64,000 nucleotides of DNA from Pacificimonas flava. GTDB lineage: Bacteria; Pseudomonadota; Alphaproteobacteria; Sphingomonadales; Sphingomonadaceae. How positions within the stretch are numbered: position 1 is the first letter of the stretch; the number at the start of each line of letters is the position of its first letter. Location: contig NZ_AMRV01000002.1 of assembly GCF_000342165.1 (NCBI RefSeq), positions 1 through 64,000 on the forward strand. Reading direction: 5' to 3'. Shown in pieces: positions 62,416 to 64,000 of the stretch. The position numbers and the translations under genes are program-made. Under the pieces are notes generated by a model that ran no database searches, was not told the DNA's origin, and was given only the letters and a program-made list of their open reading frames with translations.

Positions 62416-63171
62416 TCAGGGTTTCCGCGCCAGAAAGCGCAAGCGTACATAGTCGGCGGTCCATCGGCCGCTGGAATCGCGCAGGATCGGCCGCAGCAGC
62501 GCCGCCGCCTCCGCGATGATCTCCTCGGCATGCGCCGCCGGGATGAAGCCGTGGCGGAAGGTGCGGAACCAGTCCTCGACACCGCCAGGCAGCGGCGTCG
62601 GCCGGGGCACGATCTCGCATTCTTCCACGACGAAGCCGGCCGCCTCCAGCTGCGCCCGCGCCGTCTCGGCAGAGGGGTAGGTCTGCAATTCGGGCTCACG
62701 GTGACCCAGTCGCGCCATCGCCGCCGACAGCGCGGTCCGCAGCGCGGCGATGTTGCCGTGCCCGCCGCACTCGCAGGCAAAGCGACCGCCCGGCTTCAGC
62801 GCGCGAAAAGCACCGGCATAAACCGCCGGCTGATCGGGCATCCAGTGCAGCGCCGCGTTCGAGAAGACGGCGTCGAACTCCGCTTCGAAAGACAGCGCCT
62901 GCCCATCCATACGGCGCACGTCGAGGCCGCGGTCCCGCGCCGCAGCCAGCATCCCGGCATCGCTATCGACCCCAAGCACGTCGGCGCCCGTCGCGGCGAT
63001 CTCGGCCGTCAGCGTGCCATTGCCGCAGCCCAGGTCCAGGATGCGCTCGCCCGCCCTGGGCGACAGCAGCGCCATGACGGGGCCGCCGAGAGCCGGCACG
63101 AATGCAGCATGTTCCGCATAGGCGGCCGGATCCCAGCCATGGCCCGACCCGCTCTGACGGTTCACGTCCAT
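62416..63171 (-). CDS. class I SAM-dependent methyltransferase inside the gcv operon
   Basis: 251-residue methyltransferase: [20 protein letters not shown] (motif I), [39 protein letters not shown] and [20 protein letters not shown], resembling the trans-aconitate/UbiE-like group. Start at 63171, six bases after the gcvH stop; gcvPA starts 14 bases downstream. Substrate unknown. Confidence 0.87.
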   Translation of the reverse strand: MDVNRQSGSGHGWDPAAYAEHAAFVPALGGPVMALLSPRAGERILDLGCGNGTLTAEIAATGADVLGVDSDAGMLAAARDRGLDVRRMDGQALSFEAEFDAVFSNAALHWMPDQPAVYAGAFRALKPGGRFACECGGHGNIAALRTALSAAMARLGHREPELQTYPSAETARAQLEAAGFVVEECEIVPRPTPLPGGVEDWFRTFRHGFIPAAHAEEIIAEAAALLRPILRDSSGRWTADYVRLRFLARKP

Positions 63172-63176
63172 GGGGA

Positions 63177-63551
63177 TCAAAGGTCCTTCACGAAGTCCTT
63201 GTACGCCGCCTCGTCCATCAACGCCTCGAGTTCCGCCGAATCGGACAGTGTCATCTTCAGGAACCAGCCGCCGGTTTCCGGCGCGGAATTGACGAGCGAG
63301 GGGTCCGCCTCCAGCGCGCCGTTCGCTTCGGTGACCGTACCGGCCACCGGGGCGTAAACCTCCGACGCGGCCTTCACCGATTCGACGACGGCGATCTCGT
63401 CGCCTTTCTTCACCGTCTTGCCGGCATCCGGCAGCTCGACGAAGACGACATCACCCAGCTGGTCCTGCGCATAGGCCGTGATGCCGACGATCGCGGTGTC
63501 GCCTTCGACACGGACCCATTCATGGCTTTCGGTGAAACGTACGGTCATCAT
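63177..63551 (-). CDS. gcvH: glycine cleavage system H protein
   Basis: Lipoyl carrier that shuttles the aminomethyl group between P, T and L proteins. 124 residues with [38 protein letters not shown] and the lipoylated Lys in [16 protein letters not shown]. Start at 63551 (MMTVRF) after GAGGAGG. Confidence 0.97.
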   Translation of the reverse strand: MMTVRFTESHEWVRVEGDTAIVGITAYAQDQLGDVVFVELPDAGKTVKKGDEIAVVESVKAASEVYAPVAGTVTEANGALEADPSLVNSAPETGGWFLKMTLSDSAELEALMDEAAYKDFVKDL

Positions 63552-63590
63552 TGTCCTCCTCGAAACATGTCTTTTCGGATGTGCCCTGGC

Positions 63591-64000
63591 TCAGCGGACG
63601 TAGCGGTGCGGAACGAAGGGCATGGGCACGACCCTGGCGGCCAGCCGCTTGCCGCGCACCTCGACCTCCAGCGCCGTGCCGTCGGCGGCGTCGGCGTCCG
63701 CGACATAGGCCATGGCGATGGGCGCGCCGACCGTCGGCGCGAACCCGCCGGAGGTGACGACACCAGTCTTCGCGTCGCCGGAGAACACGGACGCGCCCTC
63801 CCGCGCGGGCAGCTTGCCGTCCAGCTTCAGGCCGACGCGGCGGACCTTCGTACCGTTATGGATCTGCCGGCCGATGCGCTCGTCGCCCGGGAAGCCGCCC
63901 TCCATCTTGCGCCGCTTCGACACCGCAAAGGTCAGCCCCGCCTCGACCGGGGTCGACACCGGCGACAGGTCATGGCCGTACAGCGGCAGGCCCGCCTCCA
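63591..64000 (-). CDS. gcvT: aminomethyltransferase, C-terminal part (cut by window edge)
   Basis: T protein of the glycine cleavage system, giving methylene-tetrahydrofolate. The visible 136 residues include EAGLPLYGHDLSP, SKRRKMEGGFPGDERIG, GVVTSGGFAPTVGAPIAMAY and the ending PFVPHRYVR. The start lies beyond the right edge. First gene of the operon gcvT-gcvH-methyltransferase-gcvPA-gcvPB-methyltransferase as seen here. Confidence 0.95.
   Translation of the reverse strand, partial: EAGLPLYGHDLSPVSTPVEAGLTFAVSKRRKMEGGFPGDERIGRQIHNGTKVRRVGLKLDGKLPAREGASVFSGDAKTGVVTSGGFAPTVGAPIAMAYVADADAADGTALEVEVRGKRLAARVVPMPFVPHRYVR

Overview
The window reads as chromosomal (or large-replicon) DNA of a high-GC alphaproteobacterium, most likely a sphingomonad-type organism. 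Supporting genes are a DUF1013/TrcR regulator, a DUF1192 protein, an aa3-oxidase subunit IV, a three-gene transhydrogenase, a split gcvPA/gcvPB glycine decarboxylase and many small domain-of-unknown-function proteins typical of that class. The species assignment is inference; no rRNA is present.

The window has two halves that meet at a tRNA-Arg(CCG) gene (21723-21799). The left half (1-21722) looks mobile or acquired. It opens with the 3' part of a Tn3-family transposase. There follows a leftward run of envelope genes on the minus strand with many 1-4 base overlaps. In transcription order these are MlaE-type permease with fused STAS domain, MlaF-type ATPase, MCE (MlaD-type) protein, a transport-auxiliary lipoprotein, outer-membrane phospholipase A, RND adaptor, RND pump, NodT-type outer-membrane factor, type II NADH dehydrogenase, an SDR oxidoreductase and an MscS channel. 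The SDR 3' end is scarred: it runs straight into a fragment of an FMN reductase. Upstream of the operon sit operator-like repeats, a perfect 31-bp tandem duplication and the C-terminal remnant of a TetR-family regulator. That remnant is cut by an IS3-family element, whose other end cuts off the C-terminus of a ParE-type toxin and supplies its stop codon. The matching Phd/YefM-type antitoxin and a split-frame IS5-family element follow.

The right half (22063-64000) is ordinary-looking housekeeping DNA: nth, UDP-glucose dehydrogenase, a PhoD phosphatase, two small glycosyltransferases, an aldolase, a diguanylate cyclase, a DEAD-box helicase, coaD, ispA-xseB, an acyl-CoA ligase, TrcR, an envelope GT/LpxH-like pair, quinone oxidoreductase, an acyl-CoA dehydrogenase pair, nadA and nadC, a prolyl oligopeptidase, DUF2254, an RNase T2, Cu/Zn SOD, the pnt transhydrogenase operon (with a PH-domain gene inside it), an NtrC-type response regulator, and the gcv operon (with two methyltransferase genes beside its decarboxylase genes) running off the right edge in gcvT.

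The most coherent unusual unit is the 16-kb envelope operon. It joins retrograde phospholipid transport, phospholipid hydrolysis in the outer membrane, RND efflux, an alternative NADH dehydrogenase and a mechanosensitive channel, bracketed by transposons. I read it as a solvent or membrane-stress tolerance module. Its regulator appears to have been destroyed by an insertion sequence.
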